Assembly (NCBI GenBank): GCA_015680685.1
Contig: MNCI01014538.1
Location: forward strand, 574,367 to 629,191
Source of the DNA: Gnetum montanum
Lineage: Eukaryota; Streptophyta; Gnetopsida; Gnetales; Gnetaceae
Direction of reading: 5' to 3'
DNA length: 54,825 nt
The translations under genes were made by a program, and so were the position numbers. Of the stretch, positions 12,056 through 23,131 are shown in pieces. A model generated the notes under the pieces. It had not been told where the DNA came from. It was given only the letters and a program-made list of their open reading frames with translations, and ran no database searches. The first letter of the stretch is position 1. Every line of letters begins with the position of its first letter.

Positions 12056-12681
12056 GAAGTAAAGATTTAAATAATACCTGTAACAACATAAATTAAAAAT
12101 TTGAATAAAACTAAGACTTACATTTTAGAAAAAAAAAAGAAATAAAATTCTTAAAAAATCATGTAAATTGAAAAACATTAAAATGGTTTTAATTACCTCC
12201 ACATTCATTGTTGTTGACTTTGCCATTGTTTAGTTCAAGTTGCCACCATGTTACTACTAGCATCTTTATTGATGTCGACCATGACAATTCCACCTTCATT
12301 GCAAATGTTGATATTTTTCTTGCCTCCACCTCTATAAATTTCAATAAAATTCCTATTGCAAAATCTTTCCTAGGATATTTGATAAGGGTAGGGAGTGGGG
12401 AAGTTGATGGGACCAACCAACACCATTAGTTACTAACCCATTGAAGCAAATGATGCCTACCAGAATCATTAGTTTATATTCCAACACTGTTAGTTTGATG
12501 AAAATTATTTTTTTAAAAAAACTACATTAATTAATATTTATATATAATAATTTACTTGTTATATTTATATTTAATAAATTAACCATATGAATAGATGGAC
12601 ACTATTTAAAAATTAGCTTTGGAAGGCCATCTAAGATTCAAATTTCTTTTAAAGAGTTATCTTATTAAAATAGTTGAGATT
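12056..12681. other. Spacer between elements G and B
   Basis: AT-rich sequence. A 73-codon plus-strand frame and an overlapping minus-strand frame (12189-12429) are open but show no family motif. The first five bases (GAAGT) are the right target duplication of element G. I see nothing else here. Confidence 0.4.
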
Positions 12682-12686
12682 ATAAT
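12682..12686. repeat. Target-site duplication, left copy (element B)
   Basis: ATAAT precedes the opening TG of the 5' LTR. GTAAT follows the 3' LTR at 22414-22418. They match at four of five bases, differing by A/G. Confidence 0.6.
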
Positions 12687-13489
12687 TGATGAACCGCAAT
12701 ATTAGAGCCTTCTAAGTGATATCGGGCATCTGATATCGGGACCTGCCCCGTTACCTATAAATAATAGGTGGGCGCACTTGGTTTAGCAGTAGTTGGTTAG
12801 TTAGTCTTAGTCCCTTACCCACACTCTTGCCTTTTCTCCCTCTCAGACTTAGAATTATTTTTGCGTGCTCGCAATAGGAGCCATAAAGTGAACAGATCTT
12901 TATTCGAGCATTGTGTACATGAGCACATCTTGTGTACGGCAATAAAGAAGAACTTTGTGATAAACCTTGTAGCATTTAGAATAGATTAATTAATGTTAAT
13001 TAATGTTACTTAATTCTTTCCTTAGTTAATTTAATGTTCTCTCTCACCCTACAACTCTCCTAAGTAAGCACACTTAGTATGACCACTTTGAGCATGCGTG
13101 TAATGCTTGGTAACCCAATAACATTTAGCGTTTGGTAATCCTAGTAGTGTTGCACTGGTTTAGGATGTGTACGGCAAGTGAGAATAGATGCTGGTGTTAG
13201 GACTAGTTAAAGCATAGTTCAATAGTTAAATTAAATTAGTTACTTAGTTATCTCTCTCCTCCCTTTGTAGCACTAGGACATAAAAACATAAAAGCCATAA
13301 AAATCATGTACCTCAAGTTTACTTAACCATACAATCATGCTATACAAGTAAGCTTGGGAAGACAACAATTGATCAACCCATCCTTGTTCCACAAAGACGC
13401 ATAAGCACTTAGTCCTTAGAATTCGACCAAATCGTGCGTGGATGCTCGTATTCGTATGGTTGAGCATAGGGGTATCTCGTAGCTCATCA
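12687..13489 (+). repeat. 5' LTR of element B
   Basis: It starts TGATGAACC and ends CTCATCA, with a TATA box at 12756 and AATAAA at 12941. It pairs with 21597-22413. Over 13021-13489 against 21945-22413 (469 ungapped positions) I count 43 differences, 36 of them transitions. The U3 start lacks about 14 bp present in the 3' copy (the 'caggtccatgatatc' duplication). Confidence 0.95.
12756..12763 (+). promoter_or_regulatory. TATA box of element B 5' LTR
   Basis: TATAAATA lies 69 bp into the LTR. It is kept at the same place in the 3' LTR (21680-21687) and in the LTR at 31200 (31300-31307), which supports a real core promoter. Confidence 0.7.
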
Positions 13490-13490
13490 T

Positions 13491-13508
13491 TGGCACCGTT
13501 GCCGAGGA
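13491..13508 (+). other. Primer binding site, tRNA-Asp type
   Basis: TGGCACCGTTGCCGAGGA begins one base after the LTR. It matches the complement of the plant tRNA-Asp(GUC) 3' end (TGGCGCCGTTGCCGGGGA) at 16 of 18 bases; both mismatches are G to A. The tRNA end is quoted from established knowledge of plant tRNAs. Confidence 0.85.
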
Positions 13509-13829
13509 CTTTGTTGGTTGTGCACTAATTAGAACTTAGGAGATCTTTCTCATCATTGGAACAAACCCTTAGGGTTGGTTATCTTACAATTATTAAAGAG
13601 AAGACTATTGCACACTGAATAGCCAATTATTTCTCCTTCTTCTTACGAGAGTGTTTCACTGCCTAGGTTCGATATAGGGAACAATCAGAGGCATAGTACA
13701 CATGATAATCCACTAGTCCCTCAACAATTTCACGTGGCATACGTTCATCATGATGAGTATATACCAAACTTTACCTTTATCCTCTACTAGGATGAACAAT
13801 TGCATTAGTGTGATTTAGAAGGTAACATA

Positions 13830-15960
13830 GTGTTACCTCCTAATTACTCAGTCCCGGGCATGCTTCTTCGTGATCTCACACAAATTGGTATGCAACACTT
13901 ACAGGTAGAATACGTTGTGCATGATCATGAATTGAGAGAGTATCGACCCACGGAGGCACAACGTCAAAGGGATCTACAACAGGAGAGACATCATGAATCC
14001 ATGAAGGGAAAGTTGTCTCAGAATGTCCCGTATGTCATAAGTGAAAATGAGGATGGTGAACCTGCCTCAAGAAGTCTCCCACATAATGATGTTCCTCTCG
14101 TTGACTTTAGTTAAGGGGGTGTGTATCAGAATCTTCACTCAACTATCCATAATATAGATTCTAGTACCAACAGACACAAAGGGTCTGAAAAAGGAACACG
14201 AACACATGACAAAGATGGGCATTCTAATTATAATCGTGATCAAGGACACGACTACAAAAGAGAAGGAAGCAGGCACCATCATGATGGTGATCCTCCTTCT
14301 TCTTCACCTTCATCATCTCCTTTAGCCTCTCTTTCAAGATTTGGATGCAATCATAAGGGAAAAGACCTTGAGGATAATAGTAAGCAAAATAGAGGTCATA
14401 GACGAAACAATCGAGAAAGGGAATGAGGGCATTCTAGAGAAACTCATCATGAAAGAAGGGAAAGTAGGGAACCACATAGGCATCATAGATGCCATAGACA
14501 GTACGATCATGATGAACCCCTACTTGCCACCCAAAGTATGCTAGACATAACCAAGGCTGTTAGAGTTTCAACAAGGCACCAAAAACATAGTAGGATCAAG
14601 AGATTAGACATGAACAATATCCCACAATTTGAAGGGGGATACAACGTTAATCCTCAAAATCATCTACAAGCATTTCATGATGCATGTGCCTTACAAAACA
14701 TAGAAAATGAATGGAAAAAACTAAAGTTGTTCCCATGGACACTAGTCAAGGAAGAGGAGAGCTGGTACTAGTCCTTAGAACTGGAATCCATTCATAATTG
14801 GAGTACCATGTTAGAATTGTTCAATGATAAGTACCAAACGTACTCCCGAGTGTCCAACCTGCAAAAGCAAATCTAACGATGGAAACAAGGAGGACATGAA
14901 CCCTTGGATGTTGCCATGGGATAATATTATGCACTATTACATCATTGTCCTAACCATGGTTATTCGCAGAGGGATCAACTACACCATCTCGTAGATGGGC
15001 TTAAGCATAAAACACAAAGAACCCTTGGGACTTATGCCCAAGGAAGACTATCTGAGCTTAGGGCCCATCAAGTACAAAGATTATTGGATCAAGTTGCTAA
15101 AGAGGAAGGTGAGCTAAGGAAAAGAGAGTGTGGAGGAATATAATAGAGATCCTTCCCTTTGAAAGAAGGGAGTAAGATTTTGTGAGGATGAAGAAGAGTC
15201 ACCACTTGAAGAGATGGTGAATAGGAAAACTTTGCCTATTCAAAAGTTAGCATCAGAAGTATCAGCAAAGGTAGAACAAATGTAGGATTCCCTAGATAAT
15301 AGATTTCAAACCATCCTCAAAATAGTAGAGGAGTCTAAAGAGCAAGGTAGTGATCATGAAAAGAGAAAAAAAGAGAACTAGAATATGCACAGAACAAAGG
15401 TAAGGGCAAAGTTGTCGTCAACGAAGAGGTTGTGGATTTAGATACAGAAAATGATAGTGGATGTGAGATATGCCAATATGACCATACTAAGAGATGTTGC
15501 CTTGTAATCTCACATATGCAAGAGTCTGGGGTGTATGCACTCAACCCACGATTAAATAAAAGGAAAACACCCTAAAGGTTATCTTATCCTCAAGGTAACC
15601 CAAGACAATTCCACCAACCCTTAATGTATTATCCAAGTGGAACTCCACAAAAACTAACTGAGCAGTATCAACAATGGCAGCAACCAAAATCATGGGGAAT
15701 TCCACCATTATGACAATAGTATCTTTCCCATCAAACTGGCCCGTATGGATATTACGTGCAGTAGCCAATCTCTCCATGTGACTCTACTAGTCACGTCACT
15801 CCTCAACCTCACTACCAAGCTTGTGAGTATTATATGACTCCTTCTCCTAGGGGTGATGTTCCACAAACATACTATCCTTCTCATCTGGCTACATCTCTTC
15901 CATCCATATCTCCATTACCACTTGCTCTAGCTATGCAGGGTGAGCTCCCTACCCAGCTGT
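13830..15960 (+). pseudogene. gag of element B, decayed
   Basis: This is the capsid polyprotein gene of the retrotransposon. From an ATG at 13830 a 94-codon frame runs to a TAA. The reading then continues through a His/Arg/Asp-rich basic stretch (14121-14500) and the capsid-like core (about 14600-15010: FEGGYNVNPQNHL, then WSTMLELFNDKY, then SQRDQLHHL). It resumes in a shifted frame with EYNRDPSL and a Glu/Lys-rich region, then a zinc knuckle at 15462-15497 with Cys, Cys, His, Cys spaced CX2CX3HX3C, one residue shorter in each of the last two gaps than the usual CX2CX4HX4C. A Pro/Gln/Tyr-rich tail follows to about 15960. There are several stops and at least two frame changes. It precedes protease, as usual for gypsy elements. 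ATG choice is uncertain. Confidence 0.8.
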
Positions 15961-16076
15961 AGCAACGTAATGCTACAAGGGTTGTTAACTCTCAATCTAC
16001 TGTTGGTTCTGACAACCGCATGAAGAAAAGGCCTTTCTTTAGAACCAATAGTCTGAATAAGTCCTTGCAATGACAA

Positions 16077-16760
16077 GTGGCTAATCCCTTAGATGCCTCA
16101 TTACTAATCAAAACTTTAGAACTTCCTTCAAACCAAACACCGCACCCAACGCATATAGTCATGTTAACTCATGTCGTCACCGATTGGATAAAAGCTGGTC
16201 ATCTTCCTAAGAAATTCTTTGATCTTGGGAGTCCTCTTATATATTTACAAATCACTAGGAATGAACTATGAAAAGCTCTTTTAGATTTAGGTTTTGGTGT
16301 CAACTTAATCTCCTAAGAAATGTACAAGGCTTGGAACTTGCCTCCATTAAAAAGAAGCAACATTCGTTTAGAGTTGGCTGACTAGTCCATCACTGTTCCA
16401 TTAGGACTAATGAAGGACATTGTCACCATTGTTTGTGGATGATCGTATATGGTTGACTTCCTAGTGATTCAAGTGAACAACAGTAAGGGGAACTTCCTAA
16501 TCGTAATGAGAAGAGCATGGCTAAGCACAATTGATGCACACCTAGGAATCTGTGATCTTTCCTTGGAAATATCAAAGGGAAATATGTTTGGAAAGATTAG
16601 GAAGAAGAAAGTTCCATGCATCACATACAATGACACAAGGTGTAATTGCATGAAAAATTCATGGTTTGTACAACGTTTAACATTGCCTACATGCAATCAA
16701 TGTGCACAAGTGACTAATATACAAAGATGCCTATATGTAGTAGCCACAAGATAAGAAGGC
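16077..16760 (+). pseudogene. Aspartic protease region of element B pol, decayed
   Basis: This is the retroviral-type aspartic protease that would cut the polyprotein. The active-site motif reads A-L-L-D-L-G (Asp codon at 16284), the form typical of Athila/Tat proteases where D-L-G-A/S replaces D-T/S-G. It is followed by VNLIS, then LELAD and the SITVPLG strand, and an L-I-V-M...AWLST segment standing where other family members have the LILGRPWL motif. Stops interrupt at 16268, 16315, 16381 and near 16440. A Cys-containing extension runs to a TAA near 16752. It is in frame order between gag and RT. Confidence 0.8.
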
Positions 16761-17099
16761 ACCCAGTGGCTGACAACTGATCAAGAGAGCAGTTCAACTA
16801 TATGCATGGAACCAACTGAGGGTTTGACTTGCGCTTACATCGATAGCATAAACACATTAGAGCAAGTTTATCGCCAATTTCCAAGTCTTGACATTAAAAA
16901 TATCACCTAGGGAAAGTTGGAAATCCCTAATAAGTTTAAGCAGGAGCCCCTTAAGTTAAAAAATTATCCACCGGTATGGAATACATGTTTCTTAAGAATG
17001 TAAAATTGGTAATTATTAATTCCAAGCTCGCTCCTCAATAAAAAGAGAGATTGTTGAAGGTAATAAATAAATGTTTGAAAGATTTTTCTTGGTGATATC
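16761..17099 (+). other. Protease-RT linker of element B
   Basis: A mostly open frame continues ('FPSLDI' near 16880, 'IPNKFKQEPLKLK' near 16925) in the place where gypsy pol has its protease-RT connection. It contains stops and no catalytic residue. The copy in C/D (46430-46700) shows the same linker. Confidence 0.6.
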
Positions 17100-18470
17100 C
17101 TAAATTAATAGGAATAGATCCTAGGATATGCCAACATAGAATTTACACCAACCCCTCCATGAAGCCTGGAAGACAACTGCAGAGGTGACTTAACCCAAAG
17201 CTGAAGCAAGTGGTTAAGGAAGAAATCGAACAACTTCTAAAAGCTGGGTTCATATACCCCATTGCTATTAGTGAATTGGTTAGTCCCTTAGTTATTGTGC
17301 TAAAAACGGAAGGTAAATGGAGGATGTGCATTGATTTTAGGCTACTAAATATGGCAACATTCAAAGACCACTTTCCGTTACCATTCATCAACCAAGTCTT
17401 AGACACCATTGCAAGGCATCACTACTATAGTTTTCTAGATGGGTACAATGGGTACAACCAAATAGAAATAGCCCCAGAAGACCAAGCCAAGACTACGTTC
17501 ACTAGTCCTTGGGAAACATTTGCATACAAATAGATGTTGTTTGGCTTGTGCAATGCCCCTACAACGTTTCAATGATTAGTTCTAAGCATATTCCAATAGT
17601 AGATAGGAAACTGTGTGGAGGTTTTCATGGACAACTTCTCCACCTATGGAGAAAACTTTGATCAAGCCTTGGATTGATTGGAGCAAGTACTAAAACGATG
17701 TGTAGAAACCAACTTAAGGCTCAACTGGCAAAAAAGCCATTTAATGGTCCAAGAAGACGTTGTACTAGGACATAAGATCTCACAAACAAGGATAGAAGTA
17801 GATCCTGAAAAGATCAAAGTTATTCAAGGAATTACCCATCAACCTAAAACTGTAAAATATATTTGGTCATTCCTTGGACACACTAGCTATTACAGATGCT
17901 TTATTGAGAACTTTTCAAAGGTTGTAAAACCATTGGTTGAACTAATGAAAAAGGACATACCTTTCAAATGGACCAGGGAATGTGAAGTAGCTTTCCAAAC
18001 TTTAAAACAGAAGGTCATAGAAACACCCATTTTACAAGCTCTTGACTAGTCCAGACCATTCCACATAATGACTGACACATTCAACTATGCTTTAGGAGCT
18101 ATACTTACATAGTTAGATGACCAAAAATGTCCTTATTACATCCACTATGCAAGTTGAAGTATTGTTGGTGCACAACTTAACTACACTACAACGGAGAAAG
18201 AGTTAATGGCTATAGTGTTTGCACTAGAGAAATTTAGGCACTATGTATTGGGCTATAAGGTATTTGTACACATAGACCATAATGTAATTCGGTTCCTACT
18301 AAATAAACCAATGGTTAGCCCTTGCATTATATGATAGCTTGTAATCTTATAGGAGTTTGATCTTACGATGATTGATCGAAAAGGCACCGAGAACGTAGTG
18401 GCTGATCATTTATCTTAATTACAATGGGACAAAAAAGACGATGAGTATCCAATTTCTAATCATTTCCTTG
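17100..18470 (+). pseudogene. Reverse transcriptase and RNase H of element B, decayed
   Basis: This region would copy the element RNA into DNA and remove the RNA strand. RT motifs follow in order in one frame: the KWRMCIDFR strand (about 17310-17340), motif A FLDGYNGY with its catalytic Asp codon at 17438, the FGLCNAPTTFQ box (about 17540-17575), and the catalytic box at 17624-17635, which reads F-M-D-N instead of F-M-D-D, so the second Asp is lost by G to A. RNase H follows (about 18050-18420) with all four acidic positions still present: TDTFNYALGA, TEKEL, HIDHNV and VADHL. In-frame stops occur at, for example, 17531, 17573, 17597 and 18047. The frame is otherwise kept for over 1.3 kb, so decay is mostly by point mutation. 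Confidence 0.9.
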
Positions 18471-18579
18471 ATGAACTCCTCTTTCCAGGTGTAGTAACTA
18501 GTCAATTAACCATAGAGACAAACTGGTATAGTAGTATTCTCACCTATCTCCTTACACAACAAACACCACAAGAGTTAGA

Positions 18580-19840
18580 CAATAAAAAGGAACAACAATT
18601 TCTTCACCGAGCCAAGTATTTTATGGAAATCAACAGGCAACTTTATAAAGTATGTCTTGATGGCTTGGTCCGCTGGTGCGTTCCTGATATAAATCAACTG
18701 AGAGTTCTCCAAGATGCTCATGAGGGTCCTTGTGGGGGTCATTATGCAAGGAGACAAACAACCATTAAAATCTTGCTTGTAGGATATTATTGGCCTACAT
18801 TGTTTCAAGATGCCCATCATTTTGTCCAATCTTGTGAGTGTTATCAATGTGATGGGGGAATGATTGCTAGAATGGAGGGTCTGCAATAATGGATTCAACC
18901 TTTAGAACCCTTCAACATATGGGAAATTGATTTTATGGGGTCCATTATACCAATGTCCAATGGAAAAGCTTACATCGTTGTTGCCATTGACTACTTTACA
19001 AAATGGCAGAAGAAACCACTATCAAAGATTGTACATCATCTACAGCTGTGTGATTTGTTCAACAAAAAATCATAAATAGGTTTGGCATTCCTCGTGAACT
19101 TATTTCAGATAATGGCACACATTTTATAGGTGAAACCTTTTGAAAGCTTATGCAACGCTTAGGGGTTGAACACAAACTGACTACACCATACCACCCTCAA
19201 GCGAATAATCAAGCCGAGGTCACTAATAGGGAGATTACAAAAATATTGACAAGAACTATTAGCAAGTATAGGTGAGATTGGAGCACCAAACTAAATGATG
19301 CTCTTTGGGCATACCGCTCCACATGGAAACTCCCTATAGGCTACTCTCCCTATGAGTTAGTGTACGGGAAACTTCCAACACTTCACATTCAAGAAAAACT
19401 CTATACACTATCTATGGCATGTGATCTCAACCTTGACCTTGATTTAGCACAAAAAGAATTGTTAATGACCCTTAACTTGCTAGATGAAAACTGATTGGCC
19501 ACCATTTCATCTAACGAATTGCACAAGGGCTTCAATAAACAACATCATGACCTAAAGATTAGAAAACTTAAATATCAACCAAGAGATAAGGTTCTCTACT
19601 GGAATCCTACACATGTGCCATAACGAACCAAATTTCAAACACTGTGGGAAGGACCTTATGTCATTCATGCAACTTTTTCTTCAGGGGCCATGATGATTTA
19701 CAAACCTGAGAGCCTGGACAAGAAACTATTTATCAATGTCCAACAAATGAAACCTTTCCATGAACCTAGGACAACTAGTACCAATGCTACCTCTATTGGT
19801 GAACAACCTTGCTCCCTATTTTGGATTGCCTCCTACCACC
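18580..19840 (+). pseudogene. Integrase of element B, decayed
   Basis: This region would join element DNA to the chromosome. The N-terminal zinc module is intact (H-E-G-P-C-G-G-H near 18720-18745, then C-E-C near 18833-18845). The core has its first Asp in WEIDFMG (about 18925), the second in SDNGTHF (Asp codon at 19108) and the Glu in QAEVTN (codon at 19216), giving an exact D-X35-E. Near 19006 the frame shifts by one base between the first and second Asp. Stops occur at, for example, 18889, 19141 and 19273. The C-terminal part keeps the GYSPYELVYGK and W-E-G-P-Y-V motifs and ends at a TAG just before a purine tract. No chromodomain is seen. Confidence 0.9.
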
Positions 19841-19846
19841 TCAATT

Positions 19847-19856
19847 AGGGGGGAGA
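19847..19856 (+). other. Internal polypurine tract at end of pol
   Basis: AGGGGGGAGA directly follows the end of the integrase frame. It lies 1.7 kb from the 3' LTR, so it would be an additional, internal tract rather than the one priming plus-strand synthesis at the LTR. Confidence 0.45.
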
Positions 19857-21587
19857 TGGCCACCAATGCTAACCATTTGAAGCCATCAGCTCTTTTTGTA
19901 TTTTTTTTTACACATTTCTTCAAATTTACTTATTTTTTCTCTTACACCATCATTCGTAATTTTGCTATTTCTTTGTTTGATTTACTTTCATTCGTCATAC
20001 AATAAGTGCTCATGATTATGGATTGTATTATAATGATGTTGATTGCTAATGTTTGGTTTTTGCCTTTGATTTTCAATGTTGATACTAAGATATGGTTCTT
20101 TTGATAAAACAGGTAATGNNNNNNNNNNNNNNNNNNNNNNNNNNNNNNNNNNNNNNNNNNNNNNNNNNNNNNNNNNNNNNNNNNNNNNNNNNNNNNNNNN
20201 NNNNNNNNNNNNNNNNNNNNNNNNNNNNNNNNNNNNNNNNNNNNNNNNNNNNNNNNNNNNNNNNNNNNNNNNNNNNNNNNNNNNNNNNNNNNNNNNNNNN
20301 NNNNNNNNNNNNNNNNNNNNNNNNNNNNNNNNNNNNNNNNNNNNNNNNNNNNNNNNNNNNNNNNNNNNNNNNNNNNNNNNNNNNNNNNNNNNNNNNNNNN
20401 NNNNNNNNNNNNNNNNNNNNNNNNNNNNNNNNNNNNAATAGTGGTGACTCTTTGGGGAAGCATTCTTGTTGCTTCAGGAGGATGGATTGATCAAATGTAT
20501 TGATGCAGGGTCACTGGATGTAGTTGGTTTGAGTCTGGATTTGAAATGATTTTTACTTAGTCACCTTAACCATCAAATATACAAGGGACTTTACACAACC
20601 TTGCTCTTGGGATTCCATTCCATCTTTTCCTCTCCATATTTCTTCCCATTTTCCACCTCATTGTCGATTTTATGACTAGTCTATATTTTGGTTGATGAAT
20701 TATTTTTCCTTGGTAAATTCTTATGGGTAAGCTTTTAACCGTTATTCCATGTGTCATTCCTAGAGCCTACGGATCCTTTGGTTTGTGGGTTTGTCAAGGC
20801 ATAAAAGGCATGAACTTGCTTTGGGGAGGACCCACTGACATTCCTTTATGGTGGAATTGTTAAATTCTTTTCCTTAAACATTCTTTGCAATTAGCCATTT
20901 CTCATCTCATCCCCATCCATGACATCCATTTTATTGGCTTCGTTGTTGTTATGTTTCCCATCTTTCTTATTCCTTCTATTTTTTTCTATTTATTACTACC
21001 GGAGGTTCGCTCTTAATTGTGGGGGCCTTGTCACAAATTCTTCCATTCTACTACTTTTTTCACCCCCTATGCCTCAAGTAGTCACCAGTAATAAACCTCT
21101 AACCCAGTATATGCCATAACCACAACTCAGCCAATGTGCTTTATATTGAGGCAAGGCATCAACTGCATTATGGTTTATCTATTTTTGCTAATCTGTGACT
21201 ATGTTTTGTGTATAGATGGCAGTCATACAAACAATGGAATGGGTTAGGAGGGAGCACTCATGATGGACTAGAGTTGGAACATCTACAAAAGGAACAAGTT
21301 TGGTCACGTGGCTATGGATAAACAATGGAAGGCGCAATTTTGGCATCGGCAGTAATGTGCCTCATTTTCTTTTCTCTATCTTCAAGCTATTAAATAAGGG
21401 CTTGGATGTCATTTATGTATAGTGTTCACCACCATGGGTATGAACACCAATGTTGTAATGTGTTGTTGATCCATTCACCAGGAACTTTGAGTCGGTCATC
21501 CCATTTCACCATCAGTGTCATTTAGTCAATAATCCCATACCTTCCCAATATTTTGTAAGGAACTTGAGGACTAGTTTTCATTCAGTT
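19857..21587. other. 3' non-coding region of element B, with assembly gap
   Basis: This long non-coding tail lies between pol and the 3' LTR and includes 318 N (20119-20436). Part of it ('cttgctttggggaggacccac', about 20815-20835) is conserved in the tail of C/D (about 50510-50532), showing it belongs to the family. Frames that run across the N run are artefacts. Confidence 0.7.
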
Positions 21588-21596
21588 ATGGGGGTT
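21588..21596 (+). other. Polypurine tract before 3' LTR, eroded
   Basis: The sequence ATGGGGGTTT abuts the TG of the 3' LTR. The G run fits a polypurine tract, and the three T next to the LTR look like later change. Confidence 0.45.
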
Positions 21597-22413
21597 TGAT
21601 GAACCACAATATCAGGTCCATGATATCAGAGCCTTCTAAGCAATGTCAGGCATCCGATATCGGGACCTGCCCCATTGCCTATAAATAAGAGGTAGGCGCA
21701 CTTGGTTTGGCAGTAGTTGATTAATTAGTCTTAGTCCCTTACCCAAACTCTTGCCTTTTCTCCCTCTTAGAGTTAGAATTATTTCTACATGCCAGCAGTA
21801 GGAGTCATAAAGTGAATGGATCTTTATTCGAGCATTATGTACCTTAGCACACCTTGTGTACAACAATAAAGACAAACTTTGTGATAAACCTTGTAGCATT
21901 TAGAATAGATTAATTAATGTTAATTATTGTTACTTAATGCTTTCCTTAGTTAATTTAATGTTCTCTATCACCCTATAACTCTCCTAAGTAAGCACACTCA
22001 GTACGACCACTTCGAGCATGCGTGGAACGCTTGGTAACCCAGTAACGATTAGTGTTTGGTAATCCTAGTAGTGTTACACTGGTTTAGGATGTGTACGGTA
22101 GGTGAGAATAGATGCTGGTGTTAGGACTAGTTAAAGCATAATTGAGTAGTTAAATTAAATTAGTTACTTATTTATCTCTCTCCTCCCTTTGTACCACCAA
22201 GACATAAAAACATAAAAGCCATAAAAATCATGTGCCTCAAGTTTACTTAACCATACAATCGTGCTATACAAGTAAGCTTGGGAAGATAATGATTGATCAA
22301 CCCGTCCTTGTTCCACAAAGGTGCATAAGCACTTAGTCCTTGGAATTCAACTGAATCGTGTGTGGACACTCGTATTCATATGATTGAGTGTAGGGGTACC
22401 TCATCGCTCATCA
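21597..22413 (+). repeat. 3' LTR of element B
   Basis: Direct-repeat partner of 12687-13489 with TG...CA ends, TATAAATA at 21680 and AATAAA at 21865. It is followed by GTAAT, the right target duplication (22414-22418). Confidence 0.95.
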
Positions 22414-22418
22414 GTAAT

Positions 22419-23131
22419 CATCAAGAGGGTTAATTTTAACATATTGTAAGATTTTAAATTACATAGCTAGATCCTATGTAGTTTTAACATATTTTAAGTT
22501 GAGAAGAATCATAAATTTTAACTTTATAAAATTTACATTTATTTTGATCTCTATTACAAACCATCACTTTAGCATATAGTGTCCTTTTGAAATAAAGAAA
22601 TAGTCATTTAAAATAATTTTCAACATTTTGGACACATTGACACAATTATTTTGGGTGTAAAATGACTAGAAAAATGAGTTTGAAAATGAATTTTATGCTC
22701 TAGTTTTGTTAAGCCCTACCTTAACTTTCTACCATTTAATGACTAATTATTTAACCTAGAAAGTTGTTTTTGATAAGCAAATAGTTGTTTCTAACAAATT
22801 TAGTCCTTTGGACATAATGGTAAAGCTAGTTTAGGCATATGAGGATTCAAAAATTGGTTTTTTAAACCTTCCTTTAAACTATGCCCCAATAGCATTTGAA
22901 ATTCAATTTACTATAACTTGCATATTAGATGTTCATTTTAGACAAATATATAGTTGTTTCCAATATTCTTTTGCTTTTTGAATCTAATGGTAATGTTAGA
23001 TTGGTCATGCAAAAACTAAATTATTAAGTGATAATTATAAACTATACCTTCATAGGTATTGAACTTTAATAATCATATCTCTAAGTCTAGTAAGTTGTTT
23101 TTAATAATCAAGTATTCATTCCAAAAAATAT
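22419..23131. repeat. AT-rich region with weak ~150-bp repeats
   Basis: Three stretches (about 22720-22860, 22900-23020, 23055-23120) share the order 'agtaagttgttt', 'caaatagttgttt', 'taatggtaa.gttag', suggesting an old tandem repeat. Nothing else is visible. Confidence 0.35.

Larger units (their letters stand above)
12687..22413 (+). mobile_element. Element B: near-complete Ty3/gypsy (Athila/Tat-type) retrotransposon
   Basis: Both LTRs (803 and 817 bp, TG...CA), a 5-bp target duplication with one mismatch, a tRNA-Asp-type primer site, gag, protease, RT, RNase H, integrase and a purine-rich tract are present in canonical gypsy order. The interior is about 8.1 kb, including a 318-N gap (20119-20436). 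No chromodomain follows the integrase. The protease motif D-L-G and the tRNA-Asp primer site fit the non-chromovirus Athila/Tat branch. Many stops, a frameshift in integrase and a damaged RT catalytic box show it cannot move on its own. Confidence 0.92.

Noticed and set aside
12189-12429. Overlapping 73-75-codon frames on both strands between elements G and B
   Set aside because: No family motif, no promoter or homologous copy in the window; overlapping open frames in AT-rich DNA are expected by chance.
13491-13508. Possible tRNA gene fragments (13491, 31005, 2672, 6000)
   Set aside because: They match only the 3' 12-18 bases of tRNAs and sit directly after LTR ends, so they are primer binding sites.
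20076-20490. Long open frames on both strands (also 31493-32017 and 31513-31909)
   Set aside because: They are open only because they run through assembly N; the real codons at either end are few and show no motif.
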